Program-made: the position numbers and the translations under genes
Notes under the pieces: model-generated
What the model was told of the DNA's origin: nothing
The model's input: only the letters and a program-made list of their open reading frames with translations
Databases searched by the model: none
Part shown: piece after piece, positions 7,746 through 15,470 of the stretch
Numbering within the stretch: the first letter of the stretch is position 1
Layout: every line of letters starts with the position of its first letter
Assembly: GCF_025128055.1 (NCBI RefSeq)
Contig: NZ_JAHLYS010000045.1
Span: 1-64,000, forward strand
DNA from: Synechococcus sp. CS-1329
GTDB taxonomy: Bacteria > Cyanobacteriota > Cyanobacteriia > PCC-6307 > Cyanobiaceae
DNA length: 64,000 nt
Direction: 5' to 3'

Positions 7746-8696
7746 TCAGACATCCATGTAATCCAGCCGCTCCAGCAGCGTTTGGTACGCGCTGCTGGAT
7801 CTGATCTCAGCGGCCACGTGATCAGGAATGGCGCGTCGTGGGCGGGGCTCAATGCGATCGCTTGAGCTTCGGCCACTGTCCCCGCTCAGGTTCACCCCAC
7901 CGAACCGCTGCCGGTAGGTGGGGTGGTAGCAAACATCCAGCGTTCTGCAGAGCTCTTGCATGAACATATCAGGATCCTGACAGAAGTTTTCGTACTTCAT
8001 CAAGTTCAGATCTGCATAGCTATCGAGAAAATGTAAATAGCGATGGCAATACTCATTCAAGCTGCTCGGCACAAACTGTGTGTGCCAGTTAATCGCCACC
8101 AGCGACAGAAAGCTGTCCAACGGGTGACGGATCGTGGCTACCGATGCCAGCTGATACTCCCCAGCCAGAAACTCACGAACAGGGGTGAGGGCAGCGGCCT
8201 GGTCTCCACGGCAGAAATCGGAATGGCTGTGATCCCGAAGCACCAACACGGCACCATCCCGCTCGCAAATCGCCATCATCTCAGCCATCACCGCCAGAAA
8301 ATGGCTCCTGATTTCGCTCATCGTGAGCTGCCGGTAGCCCCGCTCCAGCAGCAACAGTGGATTGCTGGGCTGGAAGTCTCCGCCATGCCGGTTCAGCGGA
8401 TTCACCTCACTCACCAGGGCCACATGTGGCATGGCCGCCAGGCATTTGCTGATCACCGTGCCCCCTGTGCAGGCCAGGTGGTGCAGGGTGCGAACCATCG
8501 GCCGGCTCGCGCGGGCTGGCGCCTGCCTGGCCAGCTCCGCCCGCAGCGCCTCCAGCTCCCGCTCCAGCCTTCCGAGCTTCAGCCAGGCGCGGACCGTGGT
8601 GGCCGACACCCCCACATCCCTGGCCACATCCGCAGGCCGCTGGCCCCCATCCAGGCAGCGGCTGATGGCTTCCTGGCGGCGGGGGTGGGATTGCAT
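7746..8696 (-). CDS. sulfotransferase-like protein with N-terminal helix-turn-helix
   Basis: A 316-residue protein in two parts. Residues 1-40 read as a homeodomain-like helix-turn-helix of the transposase/resolvase kind (ADVARDVGVSATTVRAWL), followed by a short Leu/Arg/Glu helix. From residue 68 a sulfotransferase-like domain begins: HHLACTGGTVISKCLAAMP resembles the PAPS 5'-phosphosulfate loop, and ATIRHPLDSFLSL near 185 resembles the 3'-phosphate motif. The HTH probably came from a transposase gene joined upstream, though a DNA-binding regulator role cannot be excluded. Sulfation of the island's polysaccharide is an inference from context. The ATG at 8696 fits. Confidence 0.6.
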   Translation of the reverse strand: MQSHPRRQEAISRCLDGGQRPADVARDVGVSATTVRAWLKLGRLERELEALRAELARQAPARASRPMVRTLHHLACTGGTVISKCLAAMPHVALVSEVNPLNRHGGDFQPSNPLLLLERGYRQLTMSEIRSHFLAVMAEMMAICERDGAVLVLRDHSHSDFCRGDQAAALTPVREFLAGEYQLASVATIRHPLDSFLSLVAINWHTQFVPSSLNEYCHRYLHFLDSYADLNLMKYENFCQDPDMFMQELCRTLDVCYHPTYRQRFGGVNLSGDSGRSSSDRIEPRPRRAIPDHVAAEIRSSSAYQTLLERLDYMDV

Positions 8697-8947
8697 CGCT
8701 CAATCATGCCAGCGACGATTGAAGCACACCTCAATTGACTTCGATGTGCTGCAGTGTGTTCCCCTAAACCGTGCTGCGCCCTGTTGCTTGGGTTCGCCCA
8801 CTCACAATGGCTGCCCTGCTGCCTCTCCCGAAACCGGCATCTGGCGCGGCAACTTCCTTGGGCTTTATTGGTAGGCAACCCAATCCATCCCCGCCAACAG
8901 AAGCGAGGCCAGCTTCAACCAGGCGCTGTTGCAGCATCGTCAGTTGC
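8697..8947. other. gap without a gene
   Basis: No supported reading frame. Near 8720-8752 there is an imperfect inverted repeat (AGCACA ... TGTGCT) that might be part of the promoter of the HTH-sulfotransferase gene. Confidence 0.3.
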
Positions 8948-9186
8948 CATCACCACCAGATCCTCCACGCCAGACCATCCACCAGCCGGTGTTCGCTGCG
9001 CAGGTAGCAGTTGCGGGCGCCTTCGCTGATCACCTTTTTCTGCAGCACATTGCCCAGGCCCATGCGCTCTATCACGGCCACATCGAGCGCCACGCTCGGG
9101 CGCCTGGTGAAGGCTTCCCGCTCCAGCTCCGCCAGGAACTGATTGGCCGTGGCGAGATCGGGCTTTTCCACGAAGCGGGCGATTGC
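8948..9186 (-). pseudogene. manC: manC fragment, copy C
   Basis: Roughly 240 bp matching internal parts of manC (compare 2207-2300, 2390-2470 and 2630-2670) joined after at least two internal deletions. The recognisable pieces include the NCYLRSEHRLV region, the VALDVAVIERMG region and the FVEKP-type motif (here MEKPD). It cannot encode a working enzyme. It shows that the manC block existed at least three times. Confidence 0.8.
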
Positions 9187-9225
9187 ACCCCCTGCGTGAG
9201 GCTCAAGCGCGAATCGTGTCTGGAG

Positions 9226-9287
9226 GCGCCGGCTGTGGCAGCGCTATGCCCACGGCACCTTCATCGCCGACACTCTCCTCGCCGCAG
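9226..9287 (+). pseudogene. exostosin gene 3' scrap
   Basis: Matches the last part of the exostosin gene (compare 5126-5180): it still reads RRLWQRYAHGTFIADTLL in one frame against RRLWQRYSPDTFITDIIEL in the intact gene. It lies between the manC fragment and a family copy, the same order as in the intact block A. Confidence 0.65.
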
Positions 9288-9334
9288 GTAGTGGGTCCTT
9301 TGGTGCCCGCTCTTGGAACGCCTCATGGGGCCAT

Positions 9335-9350
9335 TCCGTGAAACCACGGA
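9335..9350. promoter_or_regulatory. hairpin/operator upstream of family copy C
   Basis: TCCGTGAAACCACGGA, arms intact, 79 bp before the ATG at 9414. A TACTAT sequence follows, as in copy A. Confidence 0.55.
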
Positions 9351-9413
9351 TGCAAGTACGAGCAATACTGGCATACTATTGCACATCGGCTTGGGGTTGG
9401 TTTCGCTGCGGTC

Positions 9414-9650
9414 ATGTCAGAGAATGAAGCGCTGGTTTCCTCCGCTCAGCTCGATCCGTTTCCCTTCTTCGGTCGCGTCGGCTAGGCCTCACTCGTCGGC
9501 GGCTGCCTGGTTGTTCTGATCACGTTCTTAACCTCCTACAACCATGTCGATCTCTTCGGGATCCGCTTCAGCGTCAATCAGCAAATCGGAATTCCTGTCC
9601 TCGTTGCCTTGTTGCTCAGTGCCGATTCCTCCTCTCAGGCACCACCCGAA
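9414..9650 (+). pseudogene. two-TM coiled-coil family, broken copy C
   Basis: The N-terminal half matches copy A (MSENEALVSSAQ, then the membrane segments), but there is a stop codon at about residue 23 and the entire coiled-coil region is deleted. The frame jumps from GIPVLVA straight to the LLLSADSSS end of the alternative frame and runs on into the vapB gene. Confidence 0.75.
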
Positions 9651-9764
9651 CCCGCACAAAACCATCACTGCCCAGCCAAGCCGCCCCGCCAGCTGCAGGT
9701 GTTCCTCAGCCAGGTCGAGTTGATCGGTCTACACGAATTGAGCGCTGTCTACACGCCTCCAGCC

Positions 9765-10040
9765 GTGGCCCTCAACATCCGCAACGCCGAAGCCAGCCGC
9801 CTCGCCGCTGAGGTGGCCTCCCTCGCGGGCGAAACCAAAACCGCCGCCGTAATCCTGGCCCTGAAAGAGCGGTTGCGGCGCCTGCAGCGCCAGAGCCACA
9901 CCACAGCGAATCGGCAAGCCAGCCTCGTCAACCGGCTCGACCAGATCGCCCTACGTTGTGCTGGGCGGCCGATCAGCGATCGTCGCAGCGCAGAAGAGAT
10001 CCTCGGCTACGACCCCATGGGCCTGCCCACCTGCTGGTGA
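9765..10040 (+). CDS. vapB: VapB-type antitoxin (Rv0623-like)
   Basis: A 91-residue antitoxin of the Rv0623-type VapB family, starting at GTG 9765: VALNIRNAEASRLAAEVAS at the N-terminus, the typical ETKTAAVILALKERL helix, and a C-terminal ISDRRSAEEILGYDPMGLP that would bind the toxin. It overlaps the vapC remnant by four bases (GTGA at 10037-10040). An antitoxin left with a broken toxin is typically harmless or protects against a related toxin. Confidence 0.8.
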   Translation: MALNIRNAEASRLAAEVASLAGETKTAAVILALKERLRRLQRQSHTTANRQASLVNRLDQIALRCAGRPISDRRSAEEILGYDPMGLPTCW

Positions 10041-10334
10041 CCCACTCATCCGCAGTTCTGGCCATCCTGCAGAACGAACCGGAGCGCCACGCCTTCAACG
10101 AGGCCATCGCCGCAGCAGAACAGTGCTCTCTCTCCTCGGCTTCCCTTGGATCGTGAACAGGCTGAACTCGATCGCGAGGCCTTCAGTCGTTATGGCCAAG
10201 GACGTCATCGGGCTGGGCTGAATTTCGGCGATTGTTTGTCCTACGCCCTGGCCAAGTGGCTCGCTGAACCGTTGCTGCTCAAAGGTGACGACTTCTGCCA
10301 CACCGATCTTCAGCCCGCCTGCTCAGCGTCATGA
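10037..10334 (+). pseudogene. vapC: vapC toxin, internally deleted
   Basis: The N-terminus reads VTHSSAVLAILQNEPERHAF, where the PIN-domain catalytic Asp of the usual VxDTSA motif is replaced. After SLSSASL the central part is missing, and the C-terminal part (LNFGDCLSYALAKWLAEPLL) resumes in another frame. The last 200 bp occur again at 16073-16283 with the same deletion junction. Confidence 0.8.
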
Positions 10335-10376
10335 CACCGGTGGCGGCGACCGGCACCGGCTGTGGCGGAAGCTGCT

Positions 10377-10617
10377 TCATGCCCCTGATTCCTGCTCTGG
10401 CTTTGGCTCCTGCTGCGCCAGCCCTTGCTCCTGGGCTAGTTCGGCCAGGCGCCGGTCCACGGACCACCAGTTCATGGCGGTTGCGCAGATGGCCGCAGGC
10501 CAGTTCGCCGATCACCCAGGGATGGATCAGCACCTCGCCCTCCTGCAGGAGCGTGGCGAGGCGGGCAAGTCCATGGCGCAGATGCTCCACCCAGACGGAG
10601 GTGTCGACGAGGATCAA
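10377..10617 (-). pseudogene. vapC: PIN-domain toxin, truncated
   Basis: The N-terminal half is normal ([14 protein letters not shown], then [13 protein letters not shown]), with the first catalytic Asp. The middle, including the later acidic residues, is deleted. The [14 protein letters not shown] tail continues in a shifted frame to a stop at 10377. Paired with the antitoxin gene at 10614-10877. Confidence 0.75.
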
Positions 10618-10877
10618 GCGGCGCTCCGGCGACGGGGGATCGGATCGAGCGCCGGTTCACTGCCGCCAAGTGCGGCCAGACGCTTCGCACTTTCGCGCTG
10701 CACCAGGGCCCGCAGGGCCTCCTTGAGCAAGCCACTGCGTTCCAGGTGGCCGCACAGCTGCTCGGCTCTGGCCAGCAATTCATCGTCGAGCGTCACTGTG
10801 GTGCGCTGAATTCCATCCAAGAGGCTCCGGTCATTTCCAAAAAGGACATCCTCAACCTCGTCTACCTCTGCCGCCAC
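10614..10877 (-). CDS. vapB: VapB-type antitoxin (ribbon-helix-helix type)
   Basis: The core reads [19 protein letters not shown] and [19 protein letters not shown], the standard beta-strand plus helices of a VapB that pairs with PIN toxins. The usual Met before RTTVTL is absent, so the start is either the ATG far upstream at 10877 or a non-standard codon nearer the core. The stop overlaps the toxin start by four bases. Because the toxin is broken and the start is odd, this may be a decaying pair. Confidence 0.65.
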   Translation of the reverse strand: MAAEVDEVEDVLFGNDRSLLDGIQRTTVTLDDELLARAEQLCGHLERSGLLKEALRALVQRESAKRLAALGGSEPALDPIPRRRSAA

Positions 10878-11100
10878 TACGGCCTCAGTGAGGTGGCCGC
10901 CTACTGGCAGCAGGTGGTGGCCAACCTCTTTGGCACCGTCAGCGGCAAGGGTCTCGCCATCCTCGGCTTTACCGATGGCCTCCGGCCGACTGCGTCTACT
11001 AGGCCGATACCAACGACACCCCGCGTAGCCGCGGGCTTCTCCGCAGGAGTGGCGCCCTCCATCACCATCTGCCGTGATCTGCTCGATGAGGGCATCGCAG
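10835..11100 (+). pseudogene. ugd: UDP-glucose 6-dehydrogenase fragment with inserted small repeats
   Basis: Reads [18 protein letters not shown], then [14 protein letters not shown], then ADTNDTP, then ICRDLLDEG. These are consecutive landmarks of the animal/bacterial type UDP-glucose dehydrogenase (substrate loop, central helix, C-terminal NAD-like domain). A deletion follows [10 protein letters not shown], and two small palindromic insertions (10974-11001 and 11024-11051) interrupt it. Not functional. Confidence 0.65.
10974..11051. repeat. two short dispersed repeats inserted in the ugd remnant
   Basis: 10974-11001 carries GCCTCCGGCCGACTGCG and the reverse of a CGTAG end. 11024-11051 carries CGTAGCCGCGGGCTTCTCC followed by GCAGGAG. 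Both share the plan CGTAG, then an inverted-repeat core, then an end like GAG/GTAG, as at 17371, 17454, 17528, 22204, 24324, 24496 and 31624. Confidence 0.55.
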
Positions 11101-11311
11101 GTGGTGCCCGCGCCCGTGTTCCATCAAATCTGCGAGGCGCTCGACCTCCCCTGCGATCCTTCTGCTCTGGGGGGCTGCGGCGGCTGTGCAGGCGGATGGG
11201 GTACGGGGAGGGGAGGGGGCGGCAGGCTGGGGTCTGGGCGAATGGCCGTTCAGCCCAGGCCGGTCAACCCGTGTCCGATCCCGTCCCCCCCGACGGCGTG
11301 CCAAGCCAGCT
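11101..11311. other. stretch without a recognised gene
   Basis: GC-rich sequence between the ugd remnant and the PIN toxin remnant, with a run of G-rich sequence at 11198-11215. Frames on both strands are open but low in similarity to anything I know. Confidence 0.3.
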
Positions 11312-11563
11312 CTGAAAATCCAAAGGCGAAAGGATCAAGAGCGACGGGAGAGCCGATTTCACGGCCAGCAGGTCGGCATCGCCGCTCACCAGGAGCGCCA
11401 CCCCTGCGGTGAGCGCCAGATCCAGGAACACCTGATCATGAGAGTCACGAATCGAAGAGCCACTGGGGAGGATGTCGCCCGACCAGCTCTCACACCACGG
11501 CCAACACGCGAATCAGCTGACGGGCTGTGGGCCCCGCCAGTACGGGCCTGATGGCATCGCCTG
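11312..11563 (-). pseudogene. PIN-family toxin remnant
   Basis: Downstream of the AbrB-type antitoxin gene. Pieces of a PIN toxin are readable in different frames: VLAGPTARQLIRVLA, then DQVFLDLALTAGVALLVSGDADLL, then [10 protein letters not shown]. Stops and frame changes separate them and the N-terminal catalytic region is missing. Confidence 0.6.
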
Positions 11564-11788
11564 TCACGCCTGGCGTGCCCAGCCCACAGCGTCGGCCACA
11601 TCCGCTTCCGTGATCCCCATCTCCGCAAGGCGCGTGCGCACGGCGATGGCGCCTCCCGGATGAACCGGGGTGAGCACAATTCGGCCGTTCTCACAAGCCG
11701 CCTCGTAGTAGTCGGCGACGCCGGCTTGCTCCACCACAGCCTTGGGAAGGGTGAGCTGGTTCTTGCTGGTGCGCTTCGCCAGCACCAT
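11564..11788 (-). CDS. AbrB/MazE-type antitoxin
   Basis: A 74-residue swapped-hairpin DNA-binding protein: MVLAKRTSKNQLTLPKAVVE is the typical N-terminal AbrB strand pattern. The C-terminus (MGITEADVADAVGWARQA) would cover the toxin. I chose the ATG at 11788, giving the family-typical N-terminus. The partner PIN toxin gene directly downstream is decayed. Confidence 0.7.
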   Translation of the reverse strand: MVLAKRTSKNQLTLPKAVVEQAGVADYYEAACENGRIVLTPVHPGGAIAVRTRLAEMGITEADVADAVGWARQA

Positions 11789-11823
11789 CACCACCCGCCT
11801 CACTTGGTAAGGAATTCTTACTT

Positions 11824-11946
11824 TTAGTCATGGATCGCTACGATCGGGAGGCGCTGGTGGTCATCCGAGAGCCAGTCACAGGGTGATGGCGGCAGCAGTG
11901 TGGTCTGCTCAGGCTGCCAGGGGCGGAAGGACTTGCGCTTGTGCAT
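11824..11946 (-). pseudogene. transposase N-terminal scrap (IS1182-like)
   Basis: Forty residues starting MHKRKSFRPWQPEQ and continuing LLPPSPCDWLSDDHQ, the typical start of IS1182/IS5-type DDE transposases, then a stop. Nothing of the catalytic domain remains nearby. Confidence 0.6.
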
Positions 11947-12057
11947 GCCCCATTCTCTCGCCCAGATCCATTGCAGTCACAAGGATCTGAGCAGCTTCAT
12001 GGCGGTCTGTGGAGAGGCTGCGGGTGACCTATGCGCGACAGGCTCCTTGTAGCGGTT

Positions 12058-12435
12058 GGGTTTCGACGCCAAGGCGCTCGTTGAATTCGTGTTTGGAAAC
12101 GTCGTTGGCCTGATCGCTCTTTTTCCTCCGATGTCCACGTCACCCTCCCCCGCCGCCAGCTCCCTCTCCAGCAGCAATAGGGCGTCTGGCTCATCGCTCC
12201 CTCCCTTCCGCTTGTTGTTGCGGATGCTCAACTGGCGGCGCGATCCCGCCGCTGAACAGCGTTCGATACAGGTCGAGAGAGTGCTCGCATTGCTCAACCG
12301 GATACACTCCCAGCTCGACATGATCGAGGGCGGCTTGCCTTCTAGGTCGACCCCTCCGCCAACAATCGCCGCAAAATCCAGCGACTGTTGTACTTGCTCA
12401 ATTGCTCTGAGCTGACTGAGCTCTATCGCGGCTGA
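12058..12435 (+). pseudogene. second coiled-coil membrane family, broken copy
   Basis: About 75-80% similar at DNA level by eye to 12748-13125. The same order of membrane segment, QQQ-G-WLIA segment and Arg-rich helix can be read, but in-frame stops occur at the QQQ position (TAG), after RSRR (TGA) and in the later helix (TAG). Not functional. Confidence 0.65.
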
Positions 12436-12670
12436 GGTCATATCACCATCTCCAACAACTGCCGCAGGGCCTGTCGCCAGGGGGTTGGGGACAGGCCGAG
12501 GGCCCGGCGGCGGCTGGAGGAGCAATTCAGCAGGGAATAGCTGCGGCGCTGGGCGGGCAGCCCACCTGATCTTCCACCACCCCGAGGGACTGGCCGCTGG
12601 CGCCGGGCTCGCGGTGCAGCCGCAGCTGGGTGATGGGCCTGGGGCTGGCTGGAGGCACGGGCGAGGCGAT
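12433..12670 (-). pseudogene. rfbD: rfbD C-terminal remnant
   Basis: Readable pieces of dTDP-4-dehydrorhamnose reductase: SLGVVEDQVGCPP (the NADPH-domain segment usually ending VADQ-G-PT), and YSLLNCSSSRR followed by PTPWRQALRQLLEM, the typical end of RfbD. The matching N-terminal half is at 13135-13495, separated by the coiled-coil gene at 12700-13125. Confidence 0.6.
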
Positions 12671-12699
12671 CAAGGCGTGGTGGAGTACTGGTGTACTAA

Positions 12700-13125
12700 G
12701 CTGGTGGTTGTCGGGATCTGGATGCGCCGCCGCCCTGGTGGCGGCTGGGGTTCGATGGCAATGCCCTGCTGGAAGCCGTCGTTGGAACAGTTGTTGGCCT
12801 GATTGCTCTGTTTTCTTCCTATGACCACATCAACCTCCCAGAACGAGCTCTCCCGCTCCAGCAGCAATGGGGCGTCTGGCTCATCGCTCTCTCCCTTCCG
12901 CTCGTTTTTGCGGATGCTCAACTGGCGGCGCGATCCCGCCGCCGAACAGCGCAGGATGCAGCTCGAGAAAGAGCTCGCGTTGCTGAGCTGGATGCACTCC
13001 GAGCTCGACTTGATCGAGGCCGACTTGCCTTCCAGCTCGACCCCTCCGCAGGCAATCGCCGCAAACTCCAGCGACTGCTGAGCCTGTTCAACAGCCCAGA
13101 GATGGCTGAGCTCTATCGCGGTTGA
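12700..13125 (+). CDS. membrane coiled-coil protein, divergent paralogue, no clear start codon
   Basis: An open frame after the stop at 12697 encodes up to 141 residues: a hydrophobic segment (VVGTVVGLIALFSSY), a loop DHINLPERALPLQQQWG, a second hydrophobic segment (VWLIALSLPLVFADA), then an Arg/Ala/Glu-rich helix and LLSLFNSPEMAELYRG. It matches the dispersed family in plan and in motifs such as SYDHINL against SYSHVDL and QQWG against QQIG. No ATG, GTG or TTG precedes the first membrane segment, so it may be 5'-truncated or use CTG. Function unknown. Confidence 0.45.
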   Translation, partial: AGGCRDLDAPPPWWRLGFDGNALLEAVVGTVVGLIALFSSYDHINLPERALPLQQQWGVWLIALSLPLVFADAQLAARSRRRTAQDAARERARVAELDALRARLDRGRLAFQLDPSAGNRRKLQRLLSLFNSPEMAELYRG

Positions 13126-13134
13126 GCTCATCCC

Positions 13135-13495
13135 ACCGCCTCCAGCAGGGAATAGCTGGGGCGCTTGGCCAGCTCGCCCACAGCCACGGCCACAGCCTTG
13201 GTGGGCCGTAGGCGCCGAGGGGATCACGGCCCTGCTCGGGCCGGTAGGGGCTGCCCTGCTGGCCGTTGAACACGAAATCCGTGCTCACCTGCAGCAACCG
13301 CCCGCCCGTCTCCACCAGCGCTTCCGCGAAGGCCCGCGGCGCGCCGCCGTTCACGGCGGTGTAGGCGCCACCATTGAGCACCCAGTCGGGGCGGTGCTCG
13401 AGCACAGCAGCCCGGCAGGCGGCGGCATCGGCGAGATCCAGAGCCAGGAGCCCTTGGCCACCGACTCCTTCACCGCTGCGGCTGGTGGCGATCAA
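13135..13495 (-). pseudogene. rfbD: rfbD N-terminal/central remnant
   Basis: Reads DWVLNGGAYTAVNGGAP, then LLQVSTDFVFNGQQGSPY, then DPLGAYG, clear RfbD landmarks. The Gly-rich NADPH loop is absent and the catalytic Tyr-x3-Lys helix continues only after a one-base frame change (GPTKAVAVAVGELAK in the other frame). The intact rfbD is at 34245-35180. Confidence 0.75.
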
Positions 13496-13567
13496 CTATC
13501 AGGATTGCTGTTGTCACGGGCTGACTAGGGTGTGTTGGAAGCTTTTGATCCAAGCGAGGCTGCGGGC

Positions 13568-13777
13568 GTGAGCGCTTACACCGCTGTTGTGAAGCAGGAC
13601 GGCGACTGGTGGATCGGCTGGGTGGAAGAGGTGCCGGGCGTGAATGCCCAGGAACGAACCCGTGAACGGCTGGTGGTTGCGCTGAAGGCGGTGCTGCAGG
13701 AAGCCCTGGAGATGAACCGCGCCGAAGCCCGTGCTGCTGCAGGCAGCTCCTACGAGGAGCTGGCGCTGGCCCTGTGA
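13568..13777 (+). CDS. hicB: HicB-type antitoxin
   Basis: A 69-residue HicB-like antitoxin starting at GTG 13568: SAYTAVVKQDGDWWIGWVEE is the partial RNase-H-like fold, followed by VPGVNAQERTRERLVVALK and a C-terminal helix. Two partners overlap by four bases (GTGA), so antitoxin and toxin are made from one mRNA. The order is hicB then hicA, the reverse of the pair at 15055. By family knowledge HicB neutralises HicA and represses the operon. Confidence 0.8.
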   Translation: MSAYTAVVKQDGDWWIGWVEEVPGVNAQERTRERLVVALKAVLQEALEMNRAEARAAAGSSYEELALAL

Positions 13778-13959
13778 AACGCAGGGATCTGCTGCGCCAT
13801 CTCAGCCAGCACGGCTGCACCCTCTTGCGAGAAGGCGGCAACCACTCTTGGTGGCACCAGCCCGAGCTCAACAGGCGCAGTGCCATCCCCAGGCACACTG
13901 ACATCAAGGAGCTTCTCGTGCGCAAGATCTGTTCCGATCTGGGAATCCCCCGGCCTTGA
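13774..13959 (+). CDS. hicA: HicA-type mRNA interferase toxin
   Basis: A 61-residue HicA (YcfA-like) with the double-stranded RNA-binding fold. MKRRDLLRHLSQHGCTLLRE is followed by the catalytic His in EGGNHSWW and by IPRHTDIKELLVRKI. GTG start at 13774 inside the hicB stop. It looks intact and would cleave mRNA when freed from HicB. Confidence 0.82.
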   Translation: MKRRDLLRHLSQHGCTLLREGGNHSWWHQPELNRRSAIPRHTDIKELLVRKICSDLGIPRP

Positions 13960-13994
13960 GCCATCTGTCCAACTGATCCCATCGGGGGAGGTCA

Positions 13995-14959
13995 TCACCC
14001 GGTTGCCCTTGCCGCTGACCCTGATGGCAACAACCAGCCCAGCTCGCTGCTGATCCGGGTTGGATCAATCGCGTAACGCCGGTCGTGACCAGGGCGATCC
14101 GTCACCGGCGTGACCAGGAGGCTGTGGGGGGCACCAGCGGGCAGCAGGTCATCGAGCGCACTGCAGATCGCCTCCACCACCTGCTTGTTGGTGCGCTCGC
14201 TGGCTGTTCCATTTGAACCGGATCCGCCCACGCAATAGCTGCGGCCGAGCTGGCCCTGGGTGGCTGCCAGCAACAGGGCGTCAGCATGGTCGTCCACGTA
14301 GAGCCAGTAGCGCACGTTGGCGCCATCGCCATAGAGGGGGATCGGTTCGCCTGCGGCGGCCTTGAGGATCACCACCGGGATCAGCTTCTCGGGGAACTGC
14401 CAGGGGCCGTAGTTGTTGGAGCAGTTGGTGAGCACCACCGGCAGGCCGTAGGTGTGGTGCCAGGCGTTCACCAGGTGGTCGCTGGCGACCTTGCTGGCCG
14501 AATAGGGGCTGCGCGGGTCGTAGGGGGTGGTTTCCGAGAAGCGGCCCGAGGGGCCCAGGGAGCCGAACACCTCATCGGTGGAGATGTGGTGGAAGCGGAA
14601 GCCAGCCTGGCGCTCCTGAGGCAGGCCTTCCCAGTGGGCGCGCACCTCCTGCAGCAGCTGGAAGGTACCGCTCACGTTGCTGCCGATGAAAGCAGCGGGC
14701 CCCTCGATGGAGCGGTCGACGTGGCTTTCGGCCGCTAGGTGCAGCACCAGGTCGGGGTCGGCCTGCCGCACCGCCGCTGCCGTGGCCTCGGCGTCAGTGA
14801 GGTCCACCCGCAGCAGGGTGTGGCGCTCAGCCGCCTGGGGCAGCGCCTCGATGCTGGTGAGGTCGCTGGCGTAGCCGCACTTGTCGAGGTTGAACACCAG
14901 GGCGTCGCTGTCTGTCAGCAAGCGGCGCACCACCCCCCCAGTGTCAGCAGGATCTTCAT
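13995..14959 (-). pseudogene. rfbB: dTDP-glucose 4,6-dehydratase gene, damaged second copy
   Basis: Starts normally (MKILLT at 14959), but the bases encoding the GGAGFIG NAD-binding loop are deleted, shifting the frame. From VVRRLLTDSD on, the protein reads well in the other frame: HLAAESHVDRSI, ISTDEVFGSLG, the catalytic YSASK, NCSNNYGP, and RPGHDRRYAID. It ends early after ELGW, lacking the last helix region. With no dinucleotide loop it cannot work. The intact gene is at 35548-36621. Confidence 0.8.
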
Positions 14960-15054
14960 GGCTGGGCCTCCTTCTCAGAGTTCCGTGATCGCACGGAAGC
15001 CAAGCGCAGCCACAAAGGGCAACACTGACCCTCGAGACCAGCAGCACTTGTGGT

Positions 15055-15246
15055 GTGAAGATCCGCGAGGTGATCAAGCAACTGGAGCTTGCGGGCTGGG
15101 TGCTGGTGGCCACAAGGGGGAGCCACAGGCAGTTCAAACATCCCCAAAGGCCTGGGCGCGTTACAGTTGCTGGAAAGCCCAGCGACGATCTCGCGCCAGG
15201 CACCCTCAAAAGTATTGCCAAGCAATCCGGAGTGCCCCTGCCATGA
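15055..15246 (+). CDS. hicA: HicA-type mRNA interferase toxin
   Basis: A 63-residue HicA starting at GTG 15055: MKIREVIKQLELAGWVLVAT, then the catalytic His in RGSHRQFKHP and a Gly-rich turn. Overlaps hicB by four bases (ATGA at 15243-15246). It sits between the remnants of rfbB and rfbC on the opposite strand, so it was probably inserted during the breakdown of that operon. It appears intact. Confidence 0.85.
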   Translation: MKIREVIKQLELAGWVLVATRGSHRQFKHPQRPGRVTVAGKPSDDLAPGTLKSIAKQSGVPLP

Positions 15247-15455
15247 GCCAATCGTTTGCCGTGGTGATCGAGGAAGCCGATCACAACTTTTCGGCTTACG
15301 TTCCTGATCTTCCAGGTTGCGTGGCCACCGGCGCATCTCGCGATGCTGTACTGGCTGAGATTCGAGAAGCCATTGCCTTTCACCTGGAAGGCCTGAGAGC
15401 CGATGCCGAGCCCCAGCCGCTCGTGCGCTCAAGTGTGGCCACTGTTCAGGTATAA
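15243..15455 (+). CDS. hicB: HicB-type antitoxin
   Basis: A 70-residue HicB with the classic motif set: SQSFAVVIEEADHNFSAYVP, DLPGCVATG, then EIREAIAFHLEGL. It lacks the DNA-binding extension seen in longer HicB proteins, so repression may be weak or done by HicA/HicB together. The gene is complete and the pair is probably active. Confidence 0.85.
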   Translation: MSQSFAVVIEEADHNFSAYVPDLPGCVATGASRDAVLAEIREAIAFHLEGLRADAEPQPLVRSSVATVQV

Positions 15456-15470
15456 CCGGAACCGCCCTCA

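Noticed and set aside
11977-13227. Minus-strand frames of about 180 codons at 11977-12525 and 12670-13227 that resemble each other
   Set aside because: Their similarity follows from the duplicated plus-strand coiled-coil gene; no start signal and no hydrophobic or catalytic pattern of their own.
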